From Chrysomallon squamiferum (taxonomy: Eukaryota > Mollusca > Gastropoda > Neomphalida > Peltospiridae), in assembly GCA_012295275.1 (NCBI GenBank), contig CM022665.1, positions 45,612,595-45,676,594 on the forward strand: a stretch of DNA of 64,000 nt, in the 5' to 3' direction. The notes beneath the pieces were generated by a model. The model did not search any database. It saw only the letters and a list, made by a program, of their open reading frames with translations, and was not told the origin of the DNA. Of this stretch, positions 11,088 through 22,724 are shown in pieces. Positions within the stretch are counted from its first letter, which is position 1, and each line of letters starts with the position of its first letter. The translations under genes were made by a program, and so were the position numbers.

Positions 11088-12811
11088 TTGGATATATGTA
11101 TGTATCTATTTATCTATCTTAGAACAATTAGCATTTTTACGGGTCTATGCGTTAATTAAAGGTGAATATTCTGTTTTGACGTTATTTAAGAAGATAATTA
11201 AAGATGAATATTATGTTTTGACGTAACTTAAGAACATAATTAATGGTAAATATTCCGTGTTGACGTAAATTAAGAAGATAATTAAAAGTGATTATTCTGT
11301 AATTATAATTATTTTGTTTTCTTCCAGACATGTGTGTTCTATTTGACATCAGCACAGCAGACGACAAAAACAATAAATGATTTTCGACGATGTCAGGTAT
11401 TTAATTTACATATTTGATTTATTTTAATCAAACGACATGGTATACATTGTCCTGTCTTTAAAAAAAAGTACTTTACTTTTCATTTCCTAATATCGTTATG
11501 TCAGTATTAGAATTATTTGATTATAGTAATATACTAAGGAAGAATTATTATTTTAATAAACATACTGAATAATAAAAAATAAAATGGGATTTTAAAAACT
11601 GGATAAATAATGGTTTATAAAGTAATATAAATCACCAATGATGAATGTATGGTTAAAAAATACTTCTTAAAGATTTCAAGAATTTTTGTGTTCATTTTAT
11701 CTTTCTTTATAATTTTTTTTATGTAGCTTAGTGATATTATTCTGTATAGCATGGATTAATTTTCGATAACTAGTTTTCTCTCAGGCATTTCTATATTTAC
11801 AGTATTTAAATTTGAAATAAGAAAATAATTTGTTCTTTCTCTCTCTGATTGGACTACAAAACCTAAAATCCGTAATTTAAGCTTATAATAATTTTTTAGA
11901 AAACAAAAATAAAAATTCATTGTAGCTTTTTCTATTTTTTTCTTTTATCTTGGTTTGTTTGTTTCATTTTTCTTTTGTTTACATACACACAAAAAAAAAA
12001 CAACAACAAAAAAAAAAAAAAAAAAAAAAAGAAAAACAATATCCCCAAAAATTAAATAACACAATAATAAGAAAAGAAACGAACTACAAGAAACAAAAAA
12101 ACCAACAACAACAAAAAGAAGAACAAAACAAACAATATAATATGTACACTTATCTTGTAGTTAAAATGTTCCTCCAGTGAAGTTTGCCGTCTGTATCCTC
12201 AGCAGTGTCTGAAACCTCCTTGTCCCAGAAAACCAACGTGTATATGTAAGTCTTTTGTCAAATAATACTATACCAACGTTACAAACTTATCAACGTGTAT
12301 TTGTAAGTCTTTTGTCAAATAATACTATACCAACGTTACAAACTCACCAACAAGTCTTTTGTCAAATAATACTATGCCATCGTTACAAACTTACCAGCAT
12401 GTATATGTAAGTCTTTTGTCAAATAATACTATACCAACGTTACAAACTTATCAACGTGTATTTGTAAGTCTTTTGTCAAATAATACTATACCAACGTTAC
12501 AAACTCACCAACGTGTATTTGTAAGTCTTTTGTCAAATAATACTATGCCATCGTTACAAACTTACCAACGTGTATATGTAAGTCTTTTGTCAAATAATAC
12601 TATACCAGCGTTACAAACTCACCAACGTGTATATGTAAGTCTTTTGTCAAATAATACTATACCAGCATTATAAACTTACCAATAATAACTTAAAAAAACA
12701 AACAAAAAATGAATATAATAGTTCGTTGTAATATGGGTTCATCGACTGTTTTGTCTGTTTATCTATCTGTCTGTCTGTCTATTATCTGTCTGTCTGTGTC
12801 TATCTGTCTGT

Positions 12812-12853
<42 letters not shown>

Positions 12854-12946
12854 GTCTATCACTCTGTCTATCTGTCTATCTATCTATCACTCTGTCTGTT
12901 TGTCTGTCTATTATATGTCTGTCTGTGTCTATCTGTCTGTTTATCC

Positions 12947-12990
<44 letters not shown>

Positions 12991-12995
12991 GTCTA

Positions 12996-13035
<40 letters not shown>

Positions 13036-13397
13036 GCTATCTATCTTTTCAATCCATGTATATATCAATCACTTCAGATCCTCGAAGCAAACCAGGCTTC
13101 TGTCCCATGACCGTCGTGCCATTCCCAGGAATGTTCGGCCCGAGGTGCTACTACGACTACGACTGTCCAGCCAGGATGATCTGCTGCAACCACCCGGACA
13201 GTCGATGCATCATGCCGGGCAGAGGCTCCGGACAGTGTCCGCGCAGTCAGCTGACCGCCCAGTGCAACGAGCCGTGTTCGGACGACTTCGACTGCCGGAG
13301 AGGTCGACTCTGCTGTCTGTTTAAGGCATGTGGTCGTAAAGTGTGCGCCTGGCCCAGAACGCTGAGTCAGTTCGAAATGAGGGAATATTTCAAGTGA
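10651..13397 (+). CDS. W2: secreted double-WAP-domain protein (4 exons)
   Basis: Exons 10651-10674, 11328-11396, 12161-12245 and 13078-13397 join in frame to 165 residues. The signal peptide spans exons 1-2 ([19 protein letters not shown]). Exon 3 (85 nt) encodes the same C-x5-C-x6-C-x4-C-x5-C module as W1, ending [11 protein letters not shown]. Exon 4 encodes a six-cysteine WAP-like domain (YYDYDC, ICC) and a full eight-cysteine WAP domain (SDDFDC, LCC), then a short tail ending REYFK. For exon 3 I chose the acceptor 'cttgtag' at 12160 rather than 'cctccag' at 12177, because only the former restores the first module cysteine and the 85-nt length. AATAAA follows at about 13410. The donor of exon 3 is embedded in a minisatellite that repeats it. 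Confidence 0.85.
11033..11077. repeat. (CT)n microsatellite in W2 intron 1
   Basis: About 22 CT dinucleotides. Confidence 0.95.
11150..11300. repeat. ~48-bp tandem repeat, three copies
   Basis: The phrase 'aattaaaggtgaatattctg...ttgacgt...taagaagat' recurs three times with small changes, ending about 30 bp before the W2 exon-2 acceptor. Confidence 0.8.
11990..12140. repeat. A-rich low-complexity tract in W2 intron 2
   Basis: A runs and CAA/GAA repeats immediately upstream of the exon-3 acceptor. Confidence 0.8.
12225..12690. repeat. 57-bp minisatellite that includes the exon-3 donor site of W2
   Basis: About eight copies of a 57-bp unit containing 'acgtgtatatgtaagtctt', 'gtcaaataatactatacc' and 'gttacaaac'. 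The first copy is the genuine 3' end of W2 exon 3 plus its donor (tat|gtaagt); later copies repeat the last exon bases and the donor hexamer. As 57 is divisible by three, one frame stays open (12359-12673), which is an artefact of the repeat. Confidence 0.85.
12751..13046. repeat. (CTGT)n/(CTAT)n microsatellite in W2 intron 3
   Basis: Long tetranucleotide tract with two similar halves (about 12751-12890 and 12891-13046), each running CTGT to CTAT, which suggests internal duplication. Confidence 0.9.
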
Positions 13398-13439
13398 CGT
13401 GGCGACGGCGAATAAAGACGTTAAACGTATTCTTTACGT

Positions 13440-13560
13440 AAGTTCTTATCGTAAAGCGTGCGCTTTTACGTAGAACGCTGAGTCATTTCGTAATGAGGGA
13501 ATGTTTCCAGTGAAATGGTGACGTCAAATAAAGACGTTAAACGTATTCTTTACGTTCTCT
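13440..13560 (+). repeat. Duplicated end of W2 exon 4 and 3' UTR
   Basis: 13450-13555 repeats, with changes, the last coding part and 3' flank of W2 (13339-13440): 'cgtaaagcgtgcgc', 'agaacgctgagtca', 'aatgagggaat' and 'aataaagacgttaaacgta' all return in order. This creates a second AATAAA at about 13528. Confidence 0.8.
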
Positions 13561-13639
13561 TACGTCAGTGCGTTTTGTTTCTGCTTACGGCGTGATTGTA
13601 ATGTAATGGCTTGGTTCGATGTCGTTTCAGTTGAATGTT

Positions 13640-13691
13640 ATTGTTAATGAAATAAAATAAAAATAAATAATAAAAATAAATAAATTTATAA

Positions 13692-13739
<48 letters not shown>

Positions 13740-13776
13740 ATATATGTATAAATAAATAAATATTTAAATAAATGTG

Positions 13777-13807
<31 letters not shown>

Positions 13808-14055
13808 AAAAATGAAATAAATGACATAAATATAATATAATATAATTTAATAAATAAATAAAATAAAAAAAATAAAATAAAATAAAATAAAAATTAAATA
13901 AATATAATATAATATAATTTATAATATAATTTATTTTAAAAAAAGAAAAAAAAAAAAAATAAAATAAAATAAAATCAAAAATGAAAAATAAAATGAAATG
14001 AAATAAAATAAAATAAAATAAAATAAAATAAATAGATAAATAAATAAATAAAATA
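13640..14055. repeat. (AAAT)n / (AAAAT)n simple-repeat block
   Basis: Over 400 bp of AAAT, AAAAT and poly-A sequence separating the WAP genes from the PAN-kringle array. It ends near the outer limit of the inverted duplication that starts at about 14385. Confidence 0.9.
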
Positions 14056-14384
14056 TTTTGCATCTTGAAATTACATTTATGCATTATTCATTAAGAACGT
14101 TTAAAAAAAGAAAAAAAAAAAAAAAAAAAAAGAAAAGAAATGAAAAACCTAAAAAAATAACAGTTTAAAAACAAAGGTAAAGATCGAAAAATAATATTTG
14201 TCCGGTAATATAAAAAAAAATGGAATTCATCTTCAACACAACAAGAGAGAAAAAAATAAAATAAAATAAAAAAAGATAGATAAAGCGTTTTTATTCCGTT
14301 AAATCGGTAAAATATACGCAAATAATGTGTATTGGTTAAGAATTCACGATATTTTACAATTAAATTCACGTTACATGACGTTTA

Positions 14385-16220
14385 AATAATGTAATTAATC
14401 ATAAACACCTAATGGTTATGTTGTTATACAAACTCAGTTTATAATTTAAGAACATCAGTATTCATTTGTTTTTATCGGTTTCTATTTTTGTTTCATTAAA
14501 AATGTTTTTACTAATGTTCTTCTTATTAATAATTAAAAATAACAGATTTTTGTTGAAAACAGCTGAAAAGTCGGAAACTAACACTTCATTCAACAAATAT
14601 CTTGATCAGAAATTTTCATAAATCTTGACGAACTGAAGATCCGTGTCTTAATTATCTTCTGAAAGATTTCTTTCTTTTTCAGGAGTTATACGATTTTCCT
14701 TTTAACTAGAAGCAAAATAATAGAAACAGCGTGTGTTTACTCAGACATTGTTCTGTGTCTTTGTGAAATTTCAAAACAGAAAATAGCAGCTCTTCGTTAT
14801 AATGAATTAAAAGCTGTGGACTTTTATATAAACTGGGACGCCGAGGAATTCCACACGTGACCTGTCTAACTCCATTGTGTATGACCAAGCATTGTCGTCC
14901 CCATCAGGACGGCGACAGAAGTTTTCAACGACAGAGAGGGTGTGTCTTCTGGAGATTTGGCTCAGAGAGTCTTCTCGTCCCACCTCTGACAGGTAACTCC
15001 AGAAATCGTAGTTGGTTTTCTTCCTGTGTGTTATGGCGTTCCCATAACATAATAAAAGTATTCAGGTTCTGGTAGAACGTCACAATAACAATACAAAAAT
15101 AATGAAAGTTATTGGTGAGATCAAGCCACATGTGTATTCCATCCTTATACCAAACAGTCCTTTACTTTTTTGTAAAATATTTGACATCTCCCAAACCGAC
15201 CATCCCCAACTTCCATAATTTTGTTCTCCTTCTTTAGATAGAGAAACCCAGCACTTTCTGTTCCTTTGTGTTACTTTGCATCACTGCTGTGTGCAAACCA
15301 CTGTACTCGACTGCTTCACCATGCACTGTCTGCTTCTGTCCACTCGTAACTGTTAAGCTATCGCGTAGGACAAGTAAACTTTATGCATGAACAGGGAAAA
15401 GCATCCAGCATAAACTGTTCGGCCAAACTGTACCAAGCCCTTTGTCATCGAATTATGCTTAGAAGGATGCTGCCTTTGTTATTATGGAGAATGAGAAATC
15501 AAAGGCATTTATGTTGAGCTGGTAAATAAAGATTGGTAATGACGATGATAATGATTTTTAAATTTGTACAGGAGAACTTTTACATCTTTTGTAATTGTTT
15601 AACATTTTTTCACTGTGTGTCCATTAGATATATTAGCACTGTCAGTGACCATAGTAGTAGTAGTAGTAGTAGTTGTTATCGTGGCAAACTCCTAATACCA
15701 GAAAGTGTTTGATTCGCAACTGTAAAATAAAAAAAATAAAAATAAAAGAGAAAAATGATCAGTTTCGTTAGCCCATTTTAAACGAAAATCGTGCAGATCT
15801 TGTATCGAGTATGGAAGAAAACAGCTCTGCAAACAAATCGTCTTCTGCAACCCAGCTCAAACAGTCGATGGGTGAGTTTAATAGTTTGAGGTTGTACAGA
15901 TCCAGATTCGTTACGTTCAAATGAGAAAAACATAAAACACGAGAAAATCTCCCCCTCTCATTAGCGCAGACATTTTCTCCTTCCCGCGCACGAGACAACA
16001 GAAAGAGGAACGGTTGTCATAGACACGGAGTCAGTTTAGTTGTCGAACAGTTCTGTTAGACATTCTATCTATTTCTATTTAACTAATGAACAGTTCTGTT
16101 AGACCTAGTGTTTATTTTTGTTTAATTGTTACGCACTTCTGTAAGACACGGTGCCTATTTTTTATTTAATAGCTGAACAGCTGTGTTAGACAGCATCTAA
16201 CTGTAATAACGTTGCCAGTG
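14385..16220 (-). repeat. Inverted duplication B, left arm
   Basis: Reverse complement of about 52400-54265. It carries pseudogene psi1, its 3' flank and the promoter-proximal flank that in the right arm precedes G17 (14385-14690 against 53990-54265). The left arm stops before any G17-like coding sequence. Confidence 0.8.
14828..16036 (-). pseudogene. psi1: broken PAN-kringle gene
   Basis: The PAN exon remnant is at about 15780-16036 and the kringle remnant at about 14828-15082. The only ATG near the signal peptide is out of frame with the hydrophobic stretch. The PAN core has Val where the family has Cys (LSWV for LSWC), the end of exon 1 with its donor is missing, and later sequence is frameshifted. 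In the kringle the acceptor and first codons are deleted, Cys becomes Tyr (PEY for PEC) and a TAA follows GTP. All these lesions except the acceptor deletion are shared with psi16 in the opposite arm, so most of the decay predates the duplication. Confidence 0.8.
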
Positions 16221-16555
16221 ATGATTATAAGAATAAAGGCTAATTTTTATCACCATCATTTGTATTGGAAAAGAAGATGTTCACATCAAAGATCACTCAA
16301 TTAAGCAGAAATATTTTGAATATTTTCAAGCTGCTTGCAGCATTTCCATTACAAACAACCGAACCAGGCTGTCTGTGCTTTATAACCAAACATTTCTGAG
16401 AGAAAGGGTGATAGGCTTAAGTGTTCCGAAACTGAATACATGTAATCTACACATTAAAAATCTGTTATGACTCTAGGCGAACTTCAAACCAGTGTTACTG
16501 AATAATTATGTGACAGATCACACAATACGACGAACTAAAACGTTTCAAACAGCAG

Positions 16556-17242
16556 TTACACTGTTACACAGTCAGGAATTCCACACGACTCGTATCTAGG
16601 ACTATCTTTCATTGAGTAACACCAAGCATAGCCGTCGTTTCCAGGGTCTCGACAGAAATTTTCTGCACCAGTCACGTTGCCTTCTGGATACATCTGTGGA
16701 GATATGTAAAAGTGAAAGTGGGGACTCTGCAGGTCCCACCTCTGACAGGTGATTCCAGAAATCGTCGTCGTTTTTCTTCCCGAGTACCCGTTTTGTGCCG
16801 TTAATGGAGAAAGAACACTCGGGTTCTGGAACAACATCACAGTCGTCTGAAACAGAGTCAGAAATATTTTTTTACAATCAGCGACCTAAACCCATCCATT
16901 TTTACTTAATTACTTCTTTTACCTAATTTCCTCCTTGTTGATGATTTGTACGGTCTGTTTAAAACGATAAATCGCGCACATTCTGTATCGCGTATCGAAG
17001 AAAACGAAACTACAATTATCGTCTGCTGACAACCAACTCGAGCAGTCACTTGATGCTTTTTATAGTTTGATGTCGTACAGATCGAAATTCCACTGGCGCA
17101 AATCAGAAAAGCAACGAATACGAAAGAACTTGGACGACTCAGCAAGGCAGACCTTTTCTCCTTCTTCTATTTGTAAGAAGATGACAATGAGAAGGAGAAA
17201 GACAGAAATGTGGGAAAGAGGAAACGCGAATGCAAATTTCAG
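16556..17242 (-). pseudogene. psi2: broken PAN-kringle gene (MNFPFAF type)
   Basis: The PAN exon is 17242-16923 and the kringle exon 16846-16556. The start codon is CTG instead of ATG (17240-17242). The PAN frame is stopped by TAA at 17062-17060 in place of a conserved Leu TTA, and the kringle frame is shifted by one inserted base near 'acaaaacggg' (about 16797). The rest of the kringle still reads YSGRKTTTISGITCQRW and ends CGIPDC. The closest intact relative is G14. Confidence 0.85.
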
Positions 17243-17819
17243 CTTGAGACATCATCAAGTCCACAAGTCCATGAATAAGTAATTAAAATCTAATGGTTTC
17301 GTTATTGTAAGAACATGCCTTTATTTTAAATTCTTAATGTTCATTTATTCTAATGGTTTTACCTAATGGTTTTTTTTTGTTAATAATTTAAAAGTAATTG
17401 AAAAGCTTCTTACCTTATAAAAGAAAAGAGTTGCATGTAAGATTTGCGTTTTAATTATCTTTTGAATTATTTAGTTTTTGTGTTTTTCTTCTTGGCAGAC
17501 GTAGACCGACGGATGATTTAAATTCGAAGTCAATTTAGAATAAAATGAACAACCATTGTAAAATATTGATATATTTTGTGATTTTACTAGAACCTGTCTG
17601 TCTGTGTTTGTGCATGTTTTATTATTTTGTCATTAGGTTTTTATTCTTCTGTGTTTGTTTTTTTGATGAGTTATTTTTTTGTTTTACTCTTCGTATGTTA
17701 TTTTTAGAAATGCAGAATAGATTAACACAAATAACACAGAACATTTACGAAACAGAAGGAAACAAACAAAGAAACGAGTAATAAATAATTACTTTGTTTG
17801 CAGTTGGACATTATAACTT

Positions 17820-18535
17820 TTCAAAAAATTAAATATACATTAATAGTAATGATGGTGATGATGATGATGATCATGGTGGTGATAAATAAATAAATAAATG
17901 ATTGCTAAGTAAGGAGAAAAACGAAAAGTCTGAGATCATTACAAATGTATGATTTACCCTTCAGATGTATCATTTTCTTTATGTGTTTGTACGCTAGATA
18001 CACATTCTTCACAGTGTGCGCAATTGCAAATACTGAAAATATTGTGTACTCAGTCGGAAACCGTATAATCTTTTATTTTTAAGTGTCTCACTGAATTTAC
18101 ACTACAAGATTACTTTTCACAGCAAGGCAAAAACTCTTTACACATTTGCAAATTTAATTTTCTTGTGTCTGTCTGTGTATACGTTTGTGTGTGTGTGTGT
18201 GCGTGTGCGTGCACAGCATCAGTGATCTTCATAGCCTACACGTCTTTTGTGTGCCCAAGACAAAAGCGTACGCGTTTCAAACTCTGTTTTGCATGTGCGT
18301 GTGTGTGTGTGGATGAATACATCTGCTAGGCAAATTATTAGAACAGCGTACTTGTATTTAACCTAATTTTTGTACTTGTGCAAAGCAAATAGTTTTTCAC
18401 AGTCTACACGAGACAATTTTTTTTATTTTTATCACCGCATGCGAGACTTTAGTATCAGAAATTCAGCTTTCACTTCACTCCGAATCCTACCGAATCCTTC
18501 CGAATCCTGATAATATCGGAGCTTTATTTATTTGT

Positions 18536-18578
<43 letters not shown>

Positions 18579-18640
18579 TTATTTTTGTTGTGAAGGCTAT
18601 ACAGATTAGGTGATGGTGATGCCTTTCATTTGGATTCGAT
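17820..18640 (-). other. Remnant of a PAN-kringle intron fused to a promoter flank
   Basis: 17930-18640 is the reverse complement of the G15 intron (about 50030-50770), shown by 'cattacaaatgtatgat' and 'ctagatacacattcttcacag'. At about 17930 it switches to sequence like the upstream flank of the MNFPFAF-type genes (compare 45440-45560). This explains why the P3 exon has no kringle downstream. A (TTTA)n run lies at 18528-18583. Confidence 0.65.
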
Positions 18641-18683
18641 TTTCACACCAGCCTTTTTTAAAGTAAGGATACGACAGTTGTAG

Positions 18684-19040
18684 TTAAACAGACTTACCGC
18701 CTTCATGATAAACCAGGAAAGATCTTCGTGCGTCTGCGACTGTTACGTTGGTCCATTTGGAACGATAAATCGCGCACGTGTTGTATCGAGTATCGAAGAA
18801 GACCGCTGTACAAACATCGTCAGTTCCACACCAGCGCAAACAATCGATGTGTGTACTCAACAGTTTCAGGTTGTACAGATCCAGATTCGTTACGTTCAAA
18901 TCAGAAAAACAGGAAACACGAACAAATCTTATCTTTACACCAACACAGACGTTTTCTCCTTCCAACACTTGTAAGGAGATGAAAAGGAGAAGGAGAAAAA
19001 CGGAAGGAAAGCAGAAACAAAATGTGCAGTGAAATTTCAT
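18684..19040 (-). CDS. P3: solo PAN-domain exon, kringle lost
   Basis: An intact exon 1 of the PAN-kringle family: signal peptide at about residues 1-28 (MKFHCTFCFCFPSVFLLLLF), then a PAN/apple-like domain with six cysteines (NVC, VSC, DCLRWC, DVC, NTC) and the NVT sequon. A GGTAAGT donor lies at 18697. No kringle exon follows before psi2; the downstream intron is truncated. If unspliced, translation ends four codons past the donor as a 118-residue secreted PAN protein (…GGKSV). It could also splice to the psi2 kringle. Whether it is expressed is unknown. Confidence 0.6.
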   Translation of the reverse strand: MKFHCTFCFCFPSVFLLLLFISLQVLEGENVCVGVKIRFVRVSCFSDLNVTNLDLYNLKLLSTHIDCLRWCGTDDVCTAVFFDTRYNTCAIYRSKWTNVTVADARRSFLVYHEGGKSV

Positions 19041-19900
19041 GATGCTGACGAAACGACAGATAGATCGCGTTTTGCCTGAACTGAAAGATGACTTAAAACT
19101 ATGGTTACATAGATGTTTTCATAAATAAATCAGTCATATCTAATATCTAATTTGTTTTCATTCGTTTATTTGAAAAATAATAAATAATTTATTTATTGGA
19201 GATATATATCGTACATCTTTACAAAAACTAAACCACTGACATGCAATACGTGTTTGGTTCCTGGTTTCTGGTTAGAACACGTGTCTGTTACCGAGACTTT
19301 GTATTGATTTTTTTGTGTTTGATTTTACAGATCATTTTCTCATTAATAACTTACGAAACAACTGTACAGGTCTGAAATGTGTCTGCCTCTCGGGACTTTT
19401 ATTATTCTACGTCCCGGTACTAAACAAACCAGATTTGCCGAGTTCCCGGGCCGACTCCATTCTGAATAGTCATTATTCAACTGATTTACAGATAAGTTTC
19501 TCAAATTACCTTCTGAAATGTTGTGTATTCCCTTTGTTATCGTTTATTTATTGTTAACAAGATGAGATAAAGAGGATATCATATCTTTTTTACAACGTTT
19601 TGTTTTACAATAGAATGTATGATTTAAAAAAAAAACCTCTCACAGAAATATCTGTTTTAGTGTTTCATTTGTGCGTGCAGAATAAATAAAACACATGAAT
19701 TCAACGTCAGTGGACCAAACTGAGTTTGTTTTATTCGTACCAGTGAGGTTTAGACAAACATTAAAGATAAATTCGTAATTTTCACTTTTTTATGTCGTTC
19801 AGTACATTATCTAATAAAACAACGGAATAATGTAGCAAACTTAGTTTCTGTTTAACTTTCACAGTTTTATAAAAGTGAATATTAATAAAATAGATTATGG
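18690..19900 (-). repeat. Inverted duplication C, left arm
   Basis: Reverse complement of about 38850-40045. It contains the P3 PAN exon and about 850 bp of upstream flank ('ctgaaatgttgtgtattccc', 'gacatgcaatacgtgtttg' and their complements). Confidence 0.8.
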
Positions 19901-20030
19901 ATTAATATTAACAAAAAATTGGCAGTAAATTGCCTAGTGAACTAAAATACCAGTAAATATTAATAAAATAGATTATGCATTAATATTGACACAAAAATTG
20001 GCAGTAAACTGCCAAGTGAACTAAAATACT
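19870..20030. repeat. ~78-bp direct repeat 3' of G4
   Basis: Two tandem copies containing 'aatattaataaaatagatta', 'ttggcagtaaa' and 'gtgaactaaaatac' directly adjoin the G4 stop codon. Confidence 0.85.
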
Positions 20031-21009
20031 TCAAGTTGTGTTTACACTGGGACACTCAGGAATTCCACACGTCTCAAACCTGACCTTGTTGTCCATCGTG
20101 TAACACCACACATATTTTATTCTATCGGGATTACGACAGAAATTTTCTACAGCGGACACATTATCTTCTGGATAACTCTTTGGGTTGGTGAAATGGTGAG
20201 AGTGGGGATACTGCTGGTCAAACCTCTGACAGGTGATTCCAGAAATCGTTGTCGTTTTTCTTCCTGTGTACCACGGTTTCCCGTTCACGTAATGAAAGCA
20301 TTCGGGTTCCGGAACAACATCACAGTCATCTGAAACATAACTGCAAATATTTAAGCGGGAGTAGACCCATGATAGGTATGATATAATTATATTGACACCA
20401 CTCTGCCTCACTTTTATAACAAATATATTACATACAAAAGAAATATCTATGTTTGTTTCTACATCGTAGGTAATTGCAAAGGTATCACAAACGGTACATT
20501 GTGAAAAATACAGCAAAAGTGTAAAAACTCTTCATCTTTTTCATCGCCTGTATGTTACTCGTACATACAAATACCAGTTATTTTTTAATATAATGAGACC
20601 TTTTCGATTACATGCATTGTTAAATGGAAGACAAGAGGATAAGTAAATGTTAATACATGCACTTACCATTAGTACGATAAATCAGGAAAGATCTTTGTAC
20701 ATCAGTGGTTGTATTGTTGGTCGATTTGGAACGATAAATCGCGCACGTGTTGTATCGAGTATCGAAGACGACAGCTGTACAAACATCGTCAGTTCCACAC
20801 CAGCGCAAACAATCGATGTGTGTACTCAACAGTTTCAGTTTGTACAGATCCAGATTCGTTACGTTCAAATCAGAAAAACAGAAAACACGAAGAAATCTTT
20901 TCTTTACACCAACACAGACGTTTTCTCCTTCCCACACTTGTAGCGAGATGAAAAAGAGAAGGAGAAAAATGGAAGGAAGGCAAAGACAAAATGTGCAGTG
21001 AAATTTCAT
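20031..21009 (-). CDS. G4: secreted PAN-kringle protein
   Basis: Exon 1 is 21009-20667 and exon 2 is 20329-20031; the 337-nt intron has gtaagt and ag, phase 1. The product is 213 residues. Residues 1-28 form the signal peptide (MKFHCTFCLCLPSIFLLL). Residues 32-110 form a PAN/apple-like domain with six cysteines. Residues 125-206 form a kringle: PEC, TISGITCQRF, NFCRNPD, VWCYT, ETCGIPEC. An extra cysteine (DDC) precedes the kringle. The tail ends SVNTT. Kringles bind proteins or lysines, and PAN domains bind proteins or sugars; the partner here is unknown. A TATA-like element lies about 65 bp upstream. The sequon NVT in the PAN domain is conserved across the family. Confidence 0.87.
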
Positions 21010-21071
21010 AATTACAAGACGACACGTAATTCAGATTTAATCTGGAATGAAAGACGACATAAAACTAAAGG

Positions 21072-21081
21072 TATTATAAAT
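21072..21081 (-). promoter_or_regulatory. TATA-like element of G4
   Basis: The - strand reads 'atgaaagcatttataatacc'. The related genes G17 and psi10 have the same module (ATGAAAAC-TTTATATA) 60-70 bp before their ATG. Confidence 0.5.
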
Positions 21082-21624
21082 GCTTTCATAGGTAAGTAAA
21101 TGAATGACGGTAAAATCTTTTTTTTTCTTTTTTTTCCCATAAGATGTCTGTCGTCGTCTTTGCCTTGATTTCTTTGTGTTTGCTTCTTATAAATACTTTT
21201 CTTATTAATAATTGAGAAAAGGAGAATCCAACTGTAAAACACTTAATTTGATTAACTCAGCATGCATTAAATGTTGTGAATAGTGATTACTCAACTGATT
21301 TATAGGAATAATTGGATTTCTCTTTGTGATCGCTTTTTATTCTTAGCAAGACCGCGCAGAGAAGAAGTTGAAGTGCATTTCTGCGTTGCATCCGATTGTC
21401 TGTCTAAGACTAATAATAACAGCTATTACAACTTTATTTTACGATTCTACGAATCACAAAGGTAGAGAGAAAGAAAGGCGCTTTCATTCATTTTCATATA
21501 CATATATATATATTTTTTTATCATTGTTTATAGAATACATATAACACAGGAAATGAACCTAAACAAACCATATTGAGATTATTTCATTCGTACCAATGAG
21601 GTACAAAAGGACACGCACAGATAA

Positions 21625-21795
21625 ACATCGATTTCTGTACACCAGCTCAAACAGTCAGTGCTTGTACCTAACGGTTTAAGTCTCTGTAGAATCAGTGATG
21701 AGAAAAAAGAAAAAAACAGAGAACACGACAAAATCTTGCCTTTGTAGTAACACAAACATCTCTTCCTTTAACTTACATATAAAACTGTAAGAGTC
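21625..21795 (-). pseudogene. psiP5: decayed PAN exon (GTSTDC type)
   Basis: The reverse complement aligns with the PAN exon of G6, including 'ctgtacaccagctcaaacagtc' next to 'tgcttgtacctaacg' and an upstream part matching the G6 signal-peptide region. The frame is broken by deletions and there is no usable start. No kringle follows. The upstream flank 21830-22030 resembles that of G6 and G15. Confidence 0.7.
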
Positions 21796-22060
21796 AAGGG
21801 TAGAATATATAAATAATTTCATAATTAATTCTAAACTAAAAAGGTACATGGATTTTTATTGATTACTTTTCTTTCTTTTGTTGCTCTGATTAATAAAAAT
21901 AATAATATTTCGAGGGAGATGTTAACATATTTGAATGTTTCTGTTTGATACGTCGTATATTCTTTTGTTTAATATATGAACAGTTCCGCTTGGCATAGTA
22001 CCTCTGTATATTTAATATAATATCGCAAACTCTGGCATTTTTGCTTTATATATATATATA

Positions 22061-22180
22061 TACCCTGACTTACGAGTTTAATTCTTTCCGTGGCCGAGCT
22101 CGTTACTCAGTTTGCTCGTATATCAAATCAATTGCAATCATACAGTATATGAGAAATATCGTAAGTCAAGGTACCACTGT
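22061..22180. mobile_element. Tc1/mariner-like MITE
   Basis: A short element with inverted ends: the right end reads (reverse complement) CAGTGGTACCTTGACTTACG, the left end begins ACCCTGACTTACGAG and lacks the outermost bases. It is embedded in (TA)n at both sides, as expected for TA-targeting elements. It is non-coding. Similar CAGTGGTACC termini are common in animal MITEs. Confidence 0.6.
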
Positions 22181-22660
22181 ATATATATAAAATTCGTAAA
22201 ATAAAAAGACATAAAAAAATATTTATATGTCTAAGTTTAGAATGTTTATTTAGCATGTACACAAAAAAAATAAAAAATAATTATAATAAAACATCGTGTT
22301 ACATACGTGAAAGATTCAAGAAATAATAAAAGTTAATTAAGAAATTGGTAGTTTTTTTTGTTGTTTTTTTCTGCTATTAAAATCCGAACGTTGGTGGCTC
22401 CATTTTATTTACTTTTTAAGTTATTACTGATTGGTTCGTATTCAAAGTGTGTTATTTAATACAGTTTATGCGTCTATAAAATAGATAGGAGAATGGAATT
22501 TTGACTTGCTGTGTATGTTGGTTTTCTCGTTCCTGCAAACCTCTATTCTACATACAAAAAAAAAAAAAAAAAAAATTCCCTGCTTACCTCGAAAAATTGA
22601 AATGGGTGGGAGATAAACAAGTATTTTTAAAATTATTATTATTATTATTATTATTATTAT
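22180..22660. other. Gene-free AT-rich stretch
   Basis: No gene recognised; poly-A at about 22556-22575 and (TTA)n at 22635-22663. Confidence 0.6.
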
Positions 22661-22724
22661 TTTAATGTGGTCTTATTGAATGAGTAACTAAAACGAACAA
22701 GAGACAGAAAAAATACAAACATGG

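Noticed and set aside
12171-12177. Alternative acceptor 'cctccag' for W2 exon 3
   Set aside because: It would drop the first cysteine of the module and break the 85-nt length shared with W1, S1 and S2.
12359-13110. Open frames across 12359-12673 and 12709-13110
   Set aside because: They read through the 57-bp minisatellite and the CTAT/CTGT microsatellite. The real W2 exons are in other positions.
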